From: Methanomassiliicoccales archaeon RumEn M1
GTDB taxonomy: Archaea > Thermoplasmatota > Thermoplasmata > Methanomassiliicoccales > Methanomassiliicoccaceae
NCBI GenBank assembly: GCA_001421185.1
Contig: LJKK01000009.1
Coordinates: 1-64,000 of the forward strand
Direction: 5' to 3'
Length of the DNA stretch: 64,000 nucleotides
Shown piece after piece: positions 23,917-32,641 of this stretch. The notes below the pieces were generated by a model. The model was not told where the DNA came from and ran no database searches. It saw only the letters and a program-made list of their open reading frames with translations. The position numbers were made by a program, and so were the translations under genes. Every line of letters begins with the position of its first letter. The stretch's first letter is position 1.

Positions 23917-25631
23917 TGGACCCCTTGAGCCAGTTCCGTTCCGAAGTGGAGAGCGCAGCCCAGGAGGCGTTCCGCTCCATGGGGGTCGAGACGCCCTTCG
24001 ACATAGAGACGCCGTCCACCGGCATCGCCGACCTGGCCATCCCATGCTTTCCCCTGGCCAAGGTCCTGCGCAAAGCGCCGGTCGCCATCGCCCAGGAGGC
24101 CGCGGGCCGGTTGCCGGCCATGAGGCTGGTGTCGAGGGCCTGGGCCGAGAACGGTTACCTGAACTTCAATGTGGACAAGGCCGCCCTGGCCAATGCTACC
24201 GTCCGCACCGTGCTGGCCGAGGGCCCGGGATACGGCCATGGGCAGAAGAGGCCGGAGAAGGTGCTGCTGGAGCATACCTCCGTCAATCCCACTGGCCCCA
24301 TCCATGTGGGCAGGGCCCGGAACCCCATCATAGGCGATACCCTGGCCCGGTGCATGCGGGCGTGCGGCTATGACGTCACGACCGAATATCTGGTGAACGA
24401 CGTCGGCAAGCAGGTGGTGCTGCTGGCATGGGGCCTGGAGAACATCGACCCGTCCGAGGTGGACGCCGTCGACAGCGACAAGGCCGACCACCGGCTGGTG
24501 CCGTTCTACCGCAAGGCCAACCAGATGATGGAGGCCGACCCGGAGGTGGCCAAGCAGGTCGCCGACATGCTGGTCCGGTTCGAGGCCGGGGACGCCGAGG
24601 TCATCGACGCCGTGCGCCGGACCGCCAGCCTCATGCTGGACGGCATCGTGCAGAGCCTCAAGGCCATCAACGTGCAGATCGACCGCTTCACCTGGGAGTC
24701 GGACTTCATCAAGGACGGCGCAGCGCGCCGGGTGGTGGACGAGCTGAGCAAGTGCGCGGTGTGCCGCGAGGACAAGGGCGCGCTGTACCTCGATCTGGAG
24801 GGCTGCGGCATCCACGGCCGTGGGACGAAGTTCTTCTTCACCCGGGCCGACGGGACCACGCTGTACACCACCCGGGACATCGCCTACCATCTGGACAAGT
24901 TTGGCCGGGCCGACCGCGTCATCAACATCCTGGGCGAGGACCAGAAGCTGGGGCAGGCCCAGCTGGCTAACGCCCTGAGGTTCCTCGGCAAGGACCGAGC
25001 GCCGGAGTGCATCTTCTACTCCTTTGTCTCCCTGCCCGAGGGGCGTATGTCCACCCGCAAGGGCGTGGTGGTGTACCTCGATGACCTCATCGAGGAGGCC
25101 GAGGAGCGCGCCCTAGAGGAGGTGCGCAAGCGCCGCGACGACCTCTCCGAGGAGAGGATGAAGGAGATCGCCCGCACCATCGGACGGGGCGCCGTCCGAT
25201 ATAACATCGTGCGGGTGCAGCCGGAGAAGCAGCTGGTCTTCAAGTGGGAGGAGGCCATGAACTTCGAAGGTAACTCCGCCCCGTTCGTGCAGTACGCCCA
25301 TGCCAGGGCGTGCAGCATCCTGCGCAAGGCGGGCGACTTCGACCGCTCGACCGACCCCTCGGTGCTCACCAACGATTACGAGGCCAAGCTGATCAAGGAG
25401 CTGGCCAAGTTCCCGTCGGTCATCGAGGAGGCGGGGGAGAAGGCCCGCATACACCTGCTACCGGTTTACTGCCATGATGTGGCGTCGGCGTTCAACCAGT
25501 TCTATACCTATGTACCGGTGCTCAAGGGCGAGGAGATGAAGGATGCCCGGCTGGCGTTGGTGGATGCCACCCGCATCGTGCTGGCCAACGCGCTGAGCAC
25601 GCTCGGCCTGAGCGCCCCGGAGGAGATGTAG
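23916..25631 (+). CDS. argS: Arginyl-tRNA synthetase
   Basis: A class I synthetase of 571 residues. The N-terminal Add-1 domain (FPLAKVLRKAPVAIAQEAA) is followed by the HIGH-type motif in HTSVNPTGPIHVGRARN, then YTTRDIAYHL and the KMSKS-like MSTRKG. The anticodon-binding helical domain includes FVQYAHARACSILRKA. It starts inside the prf1 stop codon and is followed with no gap by a GNAT gene, forming a three-gene unit. A tRNA-Arg(TCT) gene with two introns lies near the right end of the window. Confidence 0.96.
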   Translation: MDPLSQFRSEVESAAQEAFRSMGVETPFDIETPSTGIADLAIPCFPLAKVLRKAPVAIAQEAAGRLPAMRLVSRAWAENGYLNFNVDKAALANATVRTVLAEGPGYGHGQKRPEKVLLEHTSVNPTGPIHVGRARNPIIGDTLARCMRACGYDVTTEYLVNDVGKQVVLLAWGLENIDPSEVDAVDSDKADHRLVPFYRKANQMMEADPEVAKQVADMLVRFEAGDAEVIDAVRRTASLMLDGIVQSLKAINVQIDRFTWESDFIKDGAARRVVDELSKCAVCREDKGALYLDLEGCGIHGRGTKFFFTRADGTTLYTTRDIAYHLDKFGRADRVINILGEDQKLGQAQLANALRFLGKDRAPECIFYSFVSLPEGRMSTRKGVVVYLDDLIEEAEERALEEVRKRRDDLSEERMKEIARTIGRGAVRYNIVRVQPEKQLVFKWEEAMNFEGNSAPFVQYAHARACSILRKAGDFDRSTDPSVLTNDYEAKLIKELAKFPSVIEEAGEKARIHLLPVYCHDVASAFNQFYTYVPVLKGEEMKDARLALVDATRIVLANALSTLGLSAPEEM

Positions 25632-26117
25632 ATGAAGATCGTCCCGCTCACCGACGAGGACCGAGTTTCGGTGCGCATGCTGGAGCTGGCATGCATACGC
25701 GAGTATGTGGAGCAGGTCATGAAGAAGGATTGGGAGGAGTTCGACCAGGAGGTCCGACAGAAGCTGGGGGCCTCGGCCAGCGGGGCCTTCTCCCATTACC
25801 GCGATGGCGGCCTGTCCTTCGTGGCCAAGGAGGGCGACAAGGTGGTCGGCTTCGTCTTCGCCCAGATGATCCCGTGGATCGACGGCATCGAGAAGGCAGT
25901 GTGGGTGGAGAACATCGGGGTGGACCCGGAGTTCCGCCGCATGGGCATCGGATACATGCTGATGCGCCACCTGGCCCAGGAGGGCAAGAAGCAGGGGGCC
26001 ATGGTGATACACTCGTCGATATCGCCGGACAACGTCCCCTCGCTCCTGCTACACAAGAAGCTGAACTTCCTGGCCGAGGACCGCAAGATCGCCTACCTGG
26101 ACCTGAGCAGCTTCTGA
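25632..26117 (+). CDS. GNAT acetyltransferase downstream of argS
   Basis: A 161-residue GNAT protein with acetyl-CoA motif A in IGVDPEFRRMGIGYMLM (R-x-x-G-x-G/A) and a second block SISPDNVPSLLLHKKLNF, the N/Y-rich motif B. It resembles RimI-like N-terminal acetyltransferases. It begins on the base after the argS TAG, so it is translated from the prf1-argS transcript. Substrate unknown. Confidence 0.8.
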   Translation: MKIVPLTDEDRVSVRMLELACIREYVEQVMKKDWEEFDQEVRQKLGASASGAFSHYRDGGLSFVAKEGDKVVGFVFAQMIPWIDGIEKAVWVENIGVDPEFRRMGIGYMLMRHLAQEGKKQGAMVIHSSISPDNVPSLLLHKKLNFLAEDRKIAYLDLSSF

Positions 26118-26121
26118 GCGC

Positions 26122-26847
26122 TCACCTCATGAAGGTGTGGCGCTCGGTGGAATACTTCGTCTCCAGCAGGTGAGCTATCGATCCCCGCTCCCCATCGGTC
26201 AGATGGCCTCGGGCGATCGTCACGCCGAACGTCCTTTGGAAGCCGTCCACCACCGCCTGGGCGACCTCGTCCATGGCCGGCGCCCGACCGAGCTCCAGGG
26301 CCATGGTGGTCATGCCGTCCCGGGGCCTCTTGGCCGCGCGCAGCACCCTGTCCATCAGCTCCAGGTCGGTGTCCACCAGGACGGTCCCGTGCTGCGCTAT
26401 GCATCCCAGGCGCCGCACCTGCGCGCTGCCCGAGATCTTGCGACCGTTGATCAGCACATCGTTCGGTCGATGGTGCTCGGCCTGGAGGCCGAACCGCGAC
26501 AGCGCATCGATCAGCGCGCCGCAGACCTTCTCGAACACCTCCTCCACGGTGCCGGGGAGCTCGCTCTCGCCGGCCACCAGGCAGTAGGTCAGCTGCCCTC
26601 GGTCCGAAAATATCGCGCTACCGCCCGACATGCGGCGGACCAGGGAGATGCCCTCTCTCTTCGCCGCCTCCAGATCGACGCAGTCCCCCACCTTCTGGAA
26701 ATAGCCCAGGGATACCGCCGGGGCGTCGCGCCGATAGAGGTGGAGGGTGGTGGGCGCCGTGTCCTCGGCCCGGGCGGCCAGGATGGCCTCGTCGGCCGCG
26801 GCGGTGAAGGCCGCGCTCCTGCATCCCGAGTCGATCAGGCGCCACAT
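26122..26847 (-). CDS. Lipoate-protein ligase A family protein
   Basis: A 241-residue biotin/lipoate ligase-fold protein. It shows RRMSGGSAIFSDRGQLTY, the LplA RRxSGGG-like motif; the NDVLINGRKISGSAQ lysine-containing motif; and HGTVLVDTDL. These enzymes attach lipoate or octanoate to E2 or GcvH domains. No lipoylated protein or separate LplB is encoded nearby. It overlaps nothing and lies just upstream of a convergent gene, while purP lies 6 bp to the right on the same strand, suggesting co-transcription. Confidence 0.88.
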   Translation of the reverse strand: MWRLIDSGCRSAAFTAAADEAILAARAEDTAPTTLHLYRRDAPAVSLGYFQKVGDCVDLEAAKREGISLVRRMSGGSAIFSDRGQLTYCLVAGESELPGTVEEVFEKVCGALIDALSRFGLQAEHHRPNDVLINGRKISGSAQVRRLGCIAQHGTVLVDTDLELMDRVLRAAKRPRDGMTTMALELGRAPAMDEVAQAVVDGFQRTFGVTIARGHLTDGERGSIAHLLETKYSTERHTFMR

Positions 26848-26853
26848 GCCGTC

Positions 26854-28011
26854 TCAGGTAACGATCTCCGCCAGGCGGTCCTCATCCAAGGCCCGCCGGA
26901 CCTCCATGGCCAGCCGGCGGCCGGTGGACACATTGGTCCTCCACAGGGAGTTGCCGTACGCATGGCCGACGTTCATGTGGACGTTGGTCCCGCCGCCGAT
27001 GCGGGGCGCCACGTCGTAGATGTAGAAGTTGAGGTCCTTGTCCACGCAGGTCTGCAGGCAGAACGGTCCGATGATGCCGGGGGCGAAGTGCTCCCTGGCC
27101 GCCGACACGAACCTCTCGGCCAGCTCGAAGGCGCTCTCCAGGAGCGATTCGCGGATGGTGGCCGAATTGTGGCCGCACACAGTGTACTCGGGAATGCGCT
27201 GCTGCTCGTTCAGGGTCATCTGCTGAAGGGCGGGTATGCGCACATGCCCGTCCAGCGAGCTCTCGAACCTCCAGTCCACGCCCAGCAGCTCGACCTTCTC
27301 CCCCTCCCTCTCGAGAGGGGAGTAGAAGAAGTCCAGGTTGAATACTGGTCCGATGATGTACTCCTCCATGCGGGCCGTGTCGAGGCACTCCTGGTCGATC
27401 ACTCCCTGCGCCATCAGGGCCGCCGCCTTCTCCTTGTACTCCTGGTACGAGGCGCAGGTGAAGAAGCCCCTTTCCAGCTTCTTCTTGGCGTGATGCAACT
27501 TGATGATGCTCAGCGAGTTGATGTCCTTGGGGTCGGTGATCTTGCGGGGGGACGGCAGGTTGGCCTTTTCCAGCAACCAGTAGTAGTCCTTGGGGCCGCC
27601 GCGGTCCTCGCTGCGCAGCAGGTTGCGGGAACCCACCAGCGGGACCATGAAGTCGTTCTCCACGGCGTCCATGGAGACGTAGGAGGTGAAGGACCGGTTC
27701 GGCACGAAGAGGACGTTCTGGGAGCGCAGCCTCTCCATGTTATCCGGCGTCATGATGTCCTTGAACCGGGGAAGGAGCATGACCTCGTCGACCATGCCCC
27801 GGCGGAGCTTTCCCGATGGCTCGCGGTGGGCCTTGAAGTAGCGGGAATAGGGGGCGTCCCTGCCCTCCTGGCATACCGCCAGGGTGCGGAACCCTTCCTC
27901 CACCGCACCGTCGCAGGTGTCAAGGGCGGAATGGGAGCCGATGACGCCGATCTTCACCTTGTCAAGGTCATAATGCTCAAGCAGTTCTATGACGGCCTTC
28001 CTGTCTATCAT
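26854..28011 (-). CDS. purP: Formate-dependent AICAR ligase (PurP)
   Basis: ATP-grasp enzyme of 385 residues that formylates AICAR using formate in archaeal purine synthesis. Characteristic parts are GVIGSHSALDTCDGA at the N terminus, QEGRDAPYSRYF, VPNRSFTSYV, and the C-terminal YIYDVAPRIGGGTNVHMNVGHAYGNSLW. The gene lies upstream of the lipoate ligase gene, and the purF gene lies far away at 55 kb. Paralogues of PurP with unknown substrates exist, so the role is likely but not certain. Confidence 0.88.
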   Translation of the reverse strand: MIDRKAVIELLEHYDLDKVKIGVIGSHSALDTCDGAVEEGFRTLAVCQEGRDAPYSRYFKAHREPSGKLRRGMVDEVMLLPRFKDIMTPDNMERLRSQNVLFVPNRSFTSYVSMDAVENDFMVPLVGSRNLLRSEDRGGPKDYYWLLEKANLPSPRKITDPKDINSLSIIKLHHAKKKLERGFFTCASYQEYKEKAAALMAQGVIDQECLDTARMEEYIIGPVFNLDFFYSPLEREGEKVELLGVDWRFESSLDGHVRIPALQQMTLNEQQRIPEYTVCGHNSATIRESLLESAFELAERFVSAAREHFAPGIIGPFCLQTCVDKDLNFYIYDVAPRIGGGTNVHMNVGHAYGNSLWRTNVSTGRRLAMEVRRALDEDRLAEIVT

Positions 28012-28063
28012 GGACGCTCACTCACAACCGGAACGGACTGTAGGGTAAAAGGTTGTTGTTCGC

Positions 28064-29212
28064 TCATCCCAGCCCCATGAGCAGGATGACGCCGATGAGG
28101 GCGAACGAACCTATCATGTCCACCGCGGACGAGGTCAGGGGGATCGAATGGTCATCGGGGTCGAGGTTCATGCGATAGGTCACCACCGCCACGTAGTAGG
28201 CGATGATGTTGAGCGTCGTCACCGTGATGAGGCCCGCCACCAGGGTGAGGACCACCATGTCCCACAGGGGAGGCGAGTCGAGCCCCATCAGCCAGGCCAC
28301 CGCGTAGGACGACACGCCCACCAGCGTGAACACCCACAGGGCGAACACGTAGGTGATGGCGAAGTTCTCCCGGGCCGCCGTGCCCGGGACGCCCACGGGG
28401 TCCATCTGACCCATGTGCAGCAGGGTGGAGAACCTGGAGGTCAGTATGCCCCCCAGGGCATTGGCGTCCTCCAGGAAGGGCGGTATCAGCACCAGGAGCG
28501 CGGGTAGGGCCACCAGGCTCTCCAGCTGATGGTCAATGGTAAGTCCGGCCACCAGGTCCAGCGCCATGCACAGGGCGAGCACCGGGAAGCTATGGCGCAC
28601 CACCCGCTTCACCTCCTTCTGCCCCTTTCGGATCAGCAGGATGGTGAAGGCAAGGGTGGCGGCGATGAACAACGCGAAGAATATGTCGATGAGCAGCGCC
28701 GGAGAGCCCAGCACTATGATGGCCGCCAGGAACAGCATGGGCAGCGTGATGATGTCCCCCGCCGCGGTGATGAGGGGCGCCGAGATGTTGTCCACGTCCC
28801 AGTTCCTCTCGAAACCGGTCCTTGCCACTATCACGTTGATCACGAAGAGGACCAGCCCCGCCAGCACGCCTCCCAGCACCGAGATGAACACGAAGTCCTG
28901 CATCGAGGTGCTGGTCGCTCCGAAGAGGTCCGCCACCACCTTGGCCAGGATGCCCATGAGCAGGGACATGATGAGGGTCAGGATCAGGGACGACTCCATG
29001 TTCTGGCGCAGGATCGATCGAGGCCGGAAGGAGACCTCGAAGGTGCCCATGTGCATGGCCGTCCCCAGCCGACTGCCCAGCGCCCCGAAGATGTTGCCCC
29101 TCATGCCAATGGCCGGAGGTATCAGGATCATCAGGCCCGGCAGGAGCTCCAAGGTGTCGGTCATGTAGCCCAGGGTGGCGCCCGCCAGAAGGTCGCCCAG
29201 GGAGGAGATCAT
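28064..29212 (-). CDS. MgtE/SLC41-type divalent cation transporter
   Basis: A membrane protein of 382 residues with about ten hydrophobic segments. It has two MgtE domains in tandem: the first has LPGLMILIPPAIGMRGNIFGALGSRLGT, the second LPALLVLIPPFLEDANALGGILTSRFST, as in SLC41 proteins. There is no N-terminal cytoplasmic CBS regulatory part. It likely moves Mg2+ or a related ion. It is divergent from two PhoU/TrkA-C genes that in many archaea accompany it, and they may gate it. Start ATG 29212 is the only good one; an AT-rich promoter lies near 29310-29325. Confidence 0.88.
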   Translation of the reverse strand: MISSLGDLLAGATLGYMTDTLELLPGLMILIPPAIGMRGNIFGALGSRLGTAMHMGTFEVSFRPRSILRQNMESSLILTLIMSLLMGILAKVVADLFGATSTSMQDFVFISVLGGVLAGLVLFVINVIVARTGFERNWDVDNISAPLITAAGDIITLPMLFLAAIIVLGSPALLIDIFFALFIAATLAFTILLIRKGQKEVKRVVRHSFPVLALCMALDLVAGLTIDHQLESLVALPALLVLIPPFLEDANALGGILTSRFSTLLHMGQMDPVGVPGTAARENFAITYVFALWVFTLVGVSSYAVAWLMGLDSPPLWDMVVLTLVAGLITVTTLNIIAYYVAVVTYRMNLDPDDHSIPLTSSAVDMIGSFALIGVILLMGLG

Positions 29213-29362
29213 CAGGCCACCAGGCCGAGCGAGAACACCGACCTGTTCCTTGAGAAGAATGACCCTGCCCTCCTAGCCATAAACCTCACCCTGTCATGGT
29301 ATCCTGCCACCGTTATTTTTATTTTGGTCAGGCGTTGATGTCCGAGAAGGCCGACCTAATGT

Positions 29363-29495
29363 AAATATATGTCATTTGGCAATTAACCGGCCGGAGGGGC
29401 GTTTGCCCGGATAGTAATGGGTAATAGACCAAGACATCGGTTCCACGATCGCATGGTCCCCGAATCCTCATGTTCTATTGTAGGAGGGGAAGCAT
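29363..29495 (+). promoter_or_regulatory. Promoter and long leader of the PhoU/TrkA-C pair
   Basis: AAATATATG at 29363-29371 is a good TATA box. A start near 29393 gives a leader of about 100 nt, long for this organism where many genes are leaderless. AGGAGGGG sits 7 bases before the ATG at 29496. The leader could hold an ion-responsive element, but no known riboswitch motif is recognised. Confidence 0.45.
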
Positions 29496-30116
29496 ATGCG
29501 GTCGGATGAGGTGGGCGAGGAGAGTCGGTACACGGTCCGGGAACTCCTCACCGAGATGAAGGACATCTCCGAGGTGGTGGTGGACCTTGCCTATTCATCC
29601 CTCATCTTCGATAGCCAGGAGATCGGACAGGAGGTCCAGCATCTGGAATCCCGGGTGGACCTGCTGAACCACGAGATCAAGGTCCGCGCCATGCTGGCCG
29701 CCCGCAACAAGGAGGACGCCACCATGCTGTCCGGCCTGCTCGAGGTCGCCGAGGCGGCCGCCATCATCTCCCGTGCCGCGGGGGACATGGTCGACCTGCT
29801 GGAGATCGGTCCGTCGCCCACTCCATTCCTCTCGTTGGTGCTCAAGAACGCCGAGGAGAAGATCCACCTGCTGTCCCTGTCCGAGCGGTCGGACATGAAG
29901 GGCCGCACCATCGCCGACATGAGCGTGGAGGCGGAGACGGGAATGCGCATCATCGCCGTCAAGAGGGGCATACGCTGGATATACGATCCCGAGGAGACGC
30001 TTCGCCTGAAGGGCGGAGACGTCCTGATCGTACGGGGCACCGAGGACGGCTATGAGAGGCTGAAGCGTTTCGCGTCCGGTGAGGAGAAGTGGCCAGAATA
30101 TCCGGAGGATGATTGA
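29496..30116 (+). CDS. PhoU-domain plus TrkA-C-domain protein, first copy
   Basis: A 206-residue cytosolic protein. Residues 10-105 are PhoU-like helices (TEMKDISEVVVDLAYSSLIFDSQEIGQEVQHLESRVDLLNHEI); residues 120-195 form a TrkA-C/RCK_C domain (DMSVEAETGMRIIAVKRG, LRLKGGDVLIVRGTEDGYERL). Such proteins regulate ion channels or transporters by binding ligands. It starts divergently from the MgtE-type transporter and is followed by a paralogue whose TTG/ATG start overlaps its stop. Regulatory partner is inferred from position only. Confidence 0.82.
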   Translation: MRSDEVGEESRYTVRELLTEMKDISEVVVDLAYSSLIFDSQEIGQEVQHLESRVDLLNHEIKVRAMLAARNKEDATMLSGLLEVAEAAAIISRAAGDMVDLLEIGPSPTPFLSLVLKNAEEKIHLLSLSERSDMKGRTIADMSVEAETGMRIIAVKRGIRWIYDPEETLRLKGGDVLIVRGTEDGYERLKRFASGEEKWPEYPEDD

Positions 30117-30118
30117 AC

Positions 30119-30706
30119 ATGGGCCTGGAGGACATGCTGCTGGAGATCAAGGACACCTCCGAACTGATGGTGGACCTCGCTTATTCCTCCCTTCTCTACG
30201 ACAACCAGGACATCGCCGAGGAGGTCATCCAGATGCACGCGCGGATGGATGAGCTGGGGGACGAGATCGAGGAGCTGGCGATCAAGCGGGCCATAGAGGA
30301 CCGCGACTCGCCCAAGGCGCTGGCCATCATCAGGATGTCCAAGTCGGTCAGGGACATATCCTACGCGGCGCTCAAGATCGCGCAGGTGGTGCGCTCGGAC
30401 ATGCCGCTTCATCCGGTCATCGAGCTGTCACTGAGGGACTCGGACGTCATCATCACCACGGCCACGGTCCATCCGTCCTCCGATCTAGCCGGAAGCACCC
30501 TGGGCGCGGTGAGGCTGGCCACCAACAGCGGGATGTACGTCATCGCCATACGCCGCGGCCGCCGCTACATCTATGGTCCGGACCGCGACACCATGCTCAT
30601 GGAGGGCGACCTTCTGTTCGCCAGAGGGCCCCTGGACGCCGAGCAGTACTTCCAGGACCTGGCTGCCGGAGATGAGCACCTGGAGGCCAAGGACCTCATA
30701 AGGTGA
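30119..30706 (+). CDS. PhoU-domain plus TrkA-C-domain protein, second copy
   Basis: A 195-residue paralogue of the preceding gene: EIKDTSELMVDLAYSSLLYDNQDIAEEV matches it closely, and the C-terminal TrkA-C domain has LATNSGMYVIAIRRGRRYIYGPDRDTMLMEGDLL. The ATG at 30119 is preferred over an overlapping TTG (30113) because GGAGGATGA lies about 9 bases upstream. Two different copies suggest a heteromeric regulator of the divergent MgtE-type transporter. tRNA-Gln follows on the opposite strand. Confidence 0.82.
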   Translation: MGLEDMLLEIKDTSELMVDLAYSSLLYDNQDIAEEVIQMHARMDELGDEIEELAIKRAIEDRDSPKALAIIRMSKSVRDISYAALKIAQVVRSDMPLHPVIELSLRDSDVIITTATVHPSSDLAGSTLGAVRLATNSGMYVIAIRRGRRYIYGPDRDTMLMEGDLLFARGPLDAEQYFQDLAAGDEHLEAKDLIR

Positions 30707-30715
30707 TGAGAAGAG

Positions 30716-30787
30716 TAGCCCCGGGCAGATTCGAACTGCGTCGCAGGATCCAGAGTCCCACATGATTGACCACTACACTACGGGGCT
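30716..30787 (-). tRNA. tRNA-Gln(CTG)
   Basis: On the minus strand the acceptor AGCCCCG pairs with CGGGGCT, and the anticodon loop is CTCTGGA (anticodon CTG, glutamine). The T arm is GCAGTTCGAATCTGC. Discriminator base A follows and no CCA is encoded. There is no intron. Length is 72 nt. It converges with the PhoU/TrkA-C operon. Confidence 0.92.
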
Positions 30788-30866
30788 GTGTACTTGCCTG
30801 GAAACTGCTACAATATTTTAAATGTTTTGTTCGGGAGGGCGCATGGGCGCCCTCCGCGATGGGCCG

Positions 30867-31504
30867 TCACTTCTTGAAGCCCCGTATGGCATCGACCATG
30901 CGGCGGTACACGTCGTCGATGCTTCCCCGCCCGTCGATGGTGATCAGGATGCCGCGCTCACCGTAGAGGTCGATCAGTGGCTGGGTCTTCTCATGATACA
31001 CTTTCAGCCTGTTGCGGACGGTCTCCTCGGAATCGTCGGACCTCTGGTACAGCTCCCCGCCGCACTTGTCGCACACGTCCGGGGTCCGGGGAGGCTTGGC
31101 ATCAAGATGGTACACCTCGCCGCACTGCCGGCAGCTGCGCCGCTTGACGATGCGATCGACGATCATGTCCTCGTCCACGTCCAGCTCCACCGCCATGTTC
31201 ACCTCGGTGATGGTGTCGAGCATCTTGGCCTGCTCCAGGTTGCGGGGGAAGCCATCCAGCAGGAACCCTCCCTTCAGGCCGTCCAGCTTCTCCTTGATGA
31301 GGCCGATGACCAGCTGGTCCGGCACCAGCTTGCCGGCGTCCATGTATCCCTTGGCCTCCACGCCCAGGGGCGTGTTGTCCCTGACCGCCTGGCGAAGGAG
31401 ATCGCCGGTGGAGATGAGGGTAAGATCAAGTTCCTGACACAGCCTCTTGGCCTGGGTCCCCTTTCCTGAACCCGGGGCCCCAGAAGTACGATCCTGGCAT
31501 CCAT
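30867..31504 (-). CDS. adk: Adenylate kinase (one frameshift)
   Basis: Adenylate kinase balances ATP, ADP and AMP. The body reads GAPGSGKGTQAKRL (P-loop), LISTGDLLRQ, GFLLDGFPRNLEQA and a zinc LID with CRQC and CDKC pairs. The true N terminus MDARIVLLGP is in another frame: a run of four C (+ strand GGGG at 31474-31477) where five are needed breaks the P-loop junction (GPPGSGKG). With the missing base restored the protein is about 212 residues. Adk is normally essential, so a sequence error is likely. A TATA box (CATAAATG, about 31525-31532) predicts a leaderless ATG at 31504 or 31510. Confidence 0.88.
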
Positions 31505-31586
31505 GGACATTCGAATACTCTACACATTTATGACCTTTTACATGGGCCACGTTTTTATCCGGCTCCCGCGCTCCTCCCCCTGGAGC

Positions 31587-32126
31587 GTGAGAGAGTTGGT
31601 CGACCGAGAGGAACTACATCTCAGGGCCCTCCAGACCGAGGACGTCTGGCTCATGTACAGGTGGTACAACGATCCTCGGGTGATGGAGCACATGCCGCTC
31701 CCTCAGGAGCTGTTCGCCCCCTCCATGGAGGAGGTGAGGCGCTCCCTCGAGCGGGCGGTGTCCTCGTCCGTCGAGCGATACTTCATCCTACAGAACGCCA
31801 CCGGCAGAGCGCTGGGGTATGCGTCGTTGACCTCCATCGATATGCTGGCGGCCTCCGCCCGGCTGACGGTGGTCATCGGAGAGAGCGAGGAGTGGGGCAA
31901 GGGCCTGGGAAAGGAGGCGACCGAGAGCATGGTGAGATATGCCTTCGATGTGCTGAACCTCCATCGCGTCCACGTTCTGGTGGCGGAGCACAACCAAAGG
32001 GCGATCGCATGCTTCGAGGCATGCGGCTTCGTCCACGAGGGGACGCTGCGCGACGACCACCATCACCGCGGGGCATACCGCTCCAGTCACGTCATGAGCG
32101 TGCTCAGGGACGAGGGCTCGACATGA
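31587..32126 (+). CDS. RimJ/RimL-type GNAT acetyltransferase, first copy
   Basis: A GNAT protein of about 180 residues beginning near LVDREELHLRAL. Motif A is GKGLGKEATESMVRYAF, preceded by LTVVIGESEEW, and motif B is NLHRVHVLVAEHNQRAIACFEACGF. This pattern is RimJ/RimL, which acetylates protein N termini. The frame remains open upstream to 31503, but a GTTTTTATCC TATA box (31551-31560) places the transcript start near 31580, so GTG 31587 (or TTG 31596) is preferred. Its stop overlaps the next ATG (ATGA). Substrate unknown. Confidence 0.8.
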   Translation: MRELVDREELHLRALQTEDVWLMYRWYNDPRVMEHMPLPQELFAPSMEEVRRSLERAVSSSVERYFILQNATGRALGYASLTSIDMLAASARLTVVIGESEEWGKGLGKEATESMVRYAFDVLNLHRVHVLVAEHNQRAIACFEACGFVHEGTLRDDHHHRGAYRSSHVMSVLRDEGST

Positions 32127-32641
32127 TCGAGGGCGAGCTGGTGCGCCTGAGGGCGCTGGAGCGCTCCGACCTGCCTGCGGTCGTGCGGTGGATGAACGAC
32201 CCCGAGGTGACGAGGTACCTGCTGTCAGCGCCCCGCTACGGCCTGGAGGAGATGGAGCAGTGGTACAGCGAACGCCGCGGCACCGACGACAGGACCCTGG
32301 CCATCTTGAACGAGGGAGGCGAGCTGATAGGCTACTGCGGCATCAGCCGGCTGGAGTGGGAGGAGCGCCGATGCAATCTATGGCTGATCATAGGGGAGAA
32401 GGATGCCTGGGGCCGGGGCTACGGCACCGATGCGGTGAGGACGATGCTCCGTTACCTGTTCGACGAGGTGAACCTCAACCGCGTGTACCTGACCGTGGAC
32501 GAGGAGAACCACCGCGCCATGGGCCTCTATGAGAGGTGCGGCTTCCGGCGGGAAGGCGTCCATAGAAGCGCGCGGTTCAAGAACGGACGCTATCGGAACG
32601 ACGTCACCATGGCGGTCCTGAAGAGAGAGTGGGGTCAATGA
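32123..32641 (+). CDS. RimJ/RimL-type GNAT acetyltransferase, second copy
   Basis: A 172-residue paralogue of the gene before it: MIEGELVRLRALERSDLPAVVRWMNDPEV aligns with LVDREELHLRALQTEDVWLMYRWYNDPRV. Motif A is WGRGYGTDAVRTMLRYLF and motif B is NLNRVYLTVDEENHRAMGLYERCGF. It overlaps its neighbours by four bases on both sides (ATGA at 32123 and at 32638), giving a tight three-gene operon with the glycosyltransferase. Perhaps it acetylates a sugar or protein acted on by that enzyme; this is speculation. Confidence 0.85.
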   Translation: MIEGELVRLRALERSDLPAVVRWMNDPEVTRYLLSAPRYGLEEMEQWYSERRGTDDRTLAILNEGGELIGYCGISRLEWEERRCNLWLIIGEKDAWGRGYGTDAVRTMLRYLFDEVNLNRVYLTVDEENHRAMGLYERCGFRREGVHRSARFKNGRYRNDVTMAVLKREWGQ

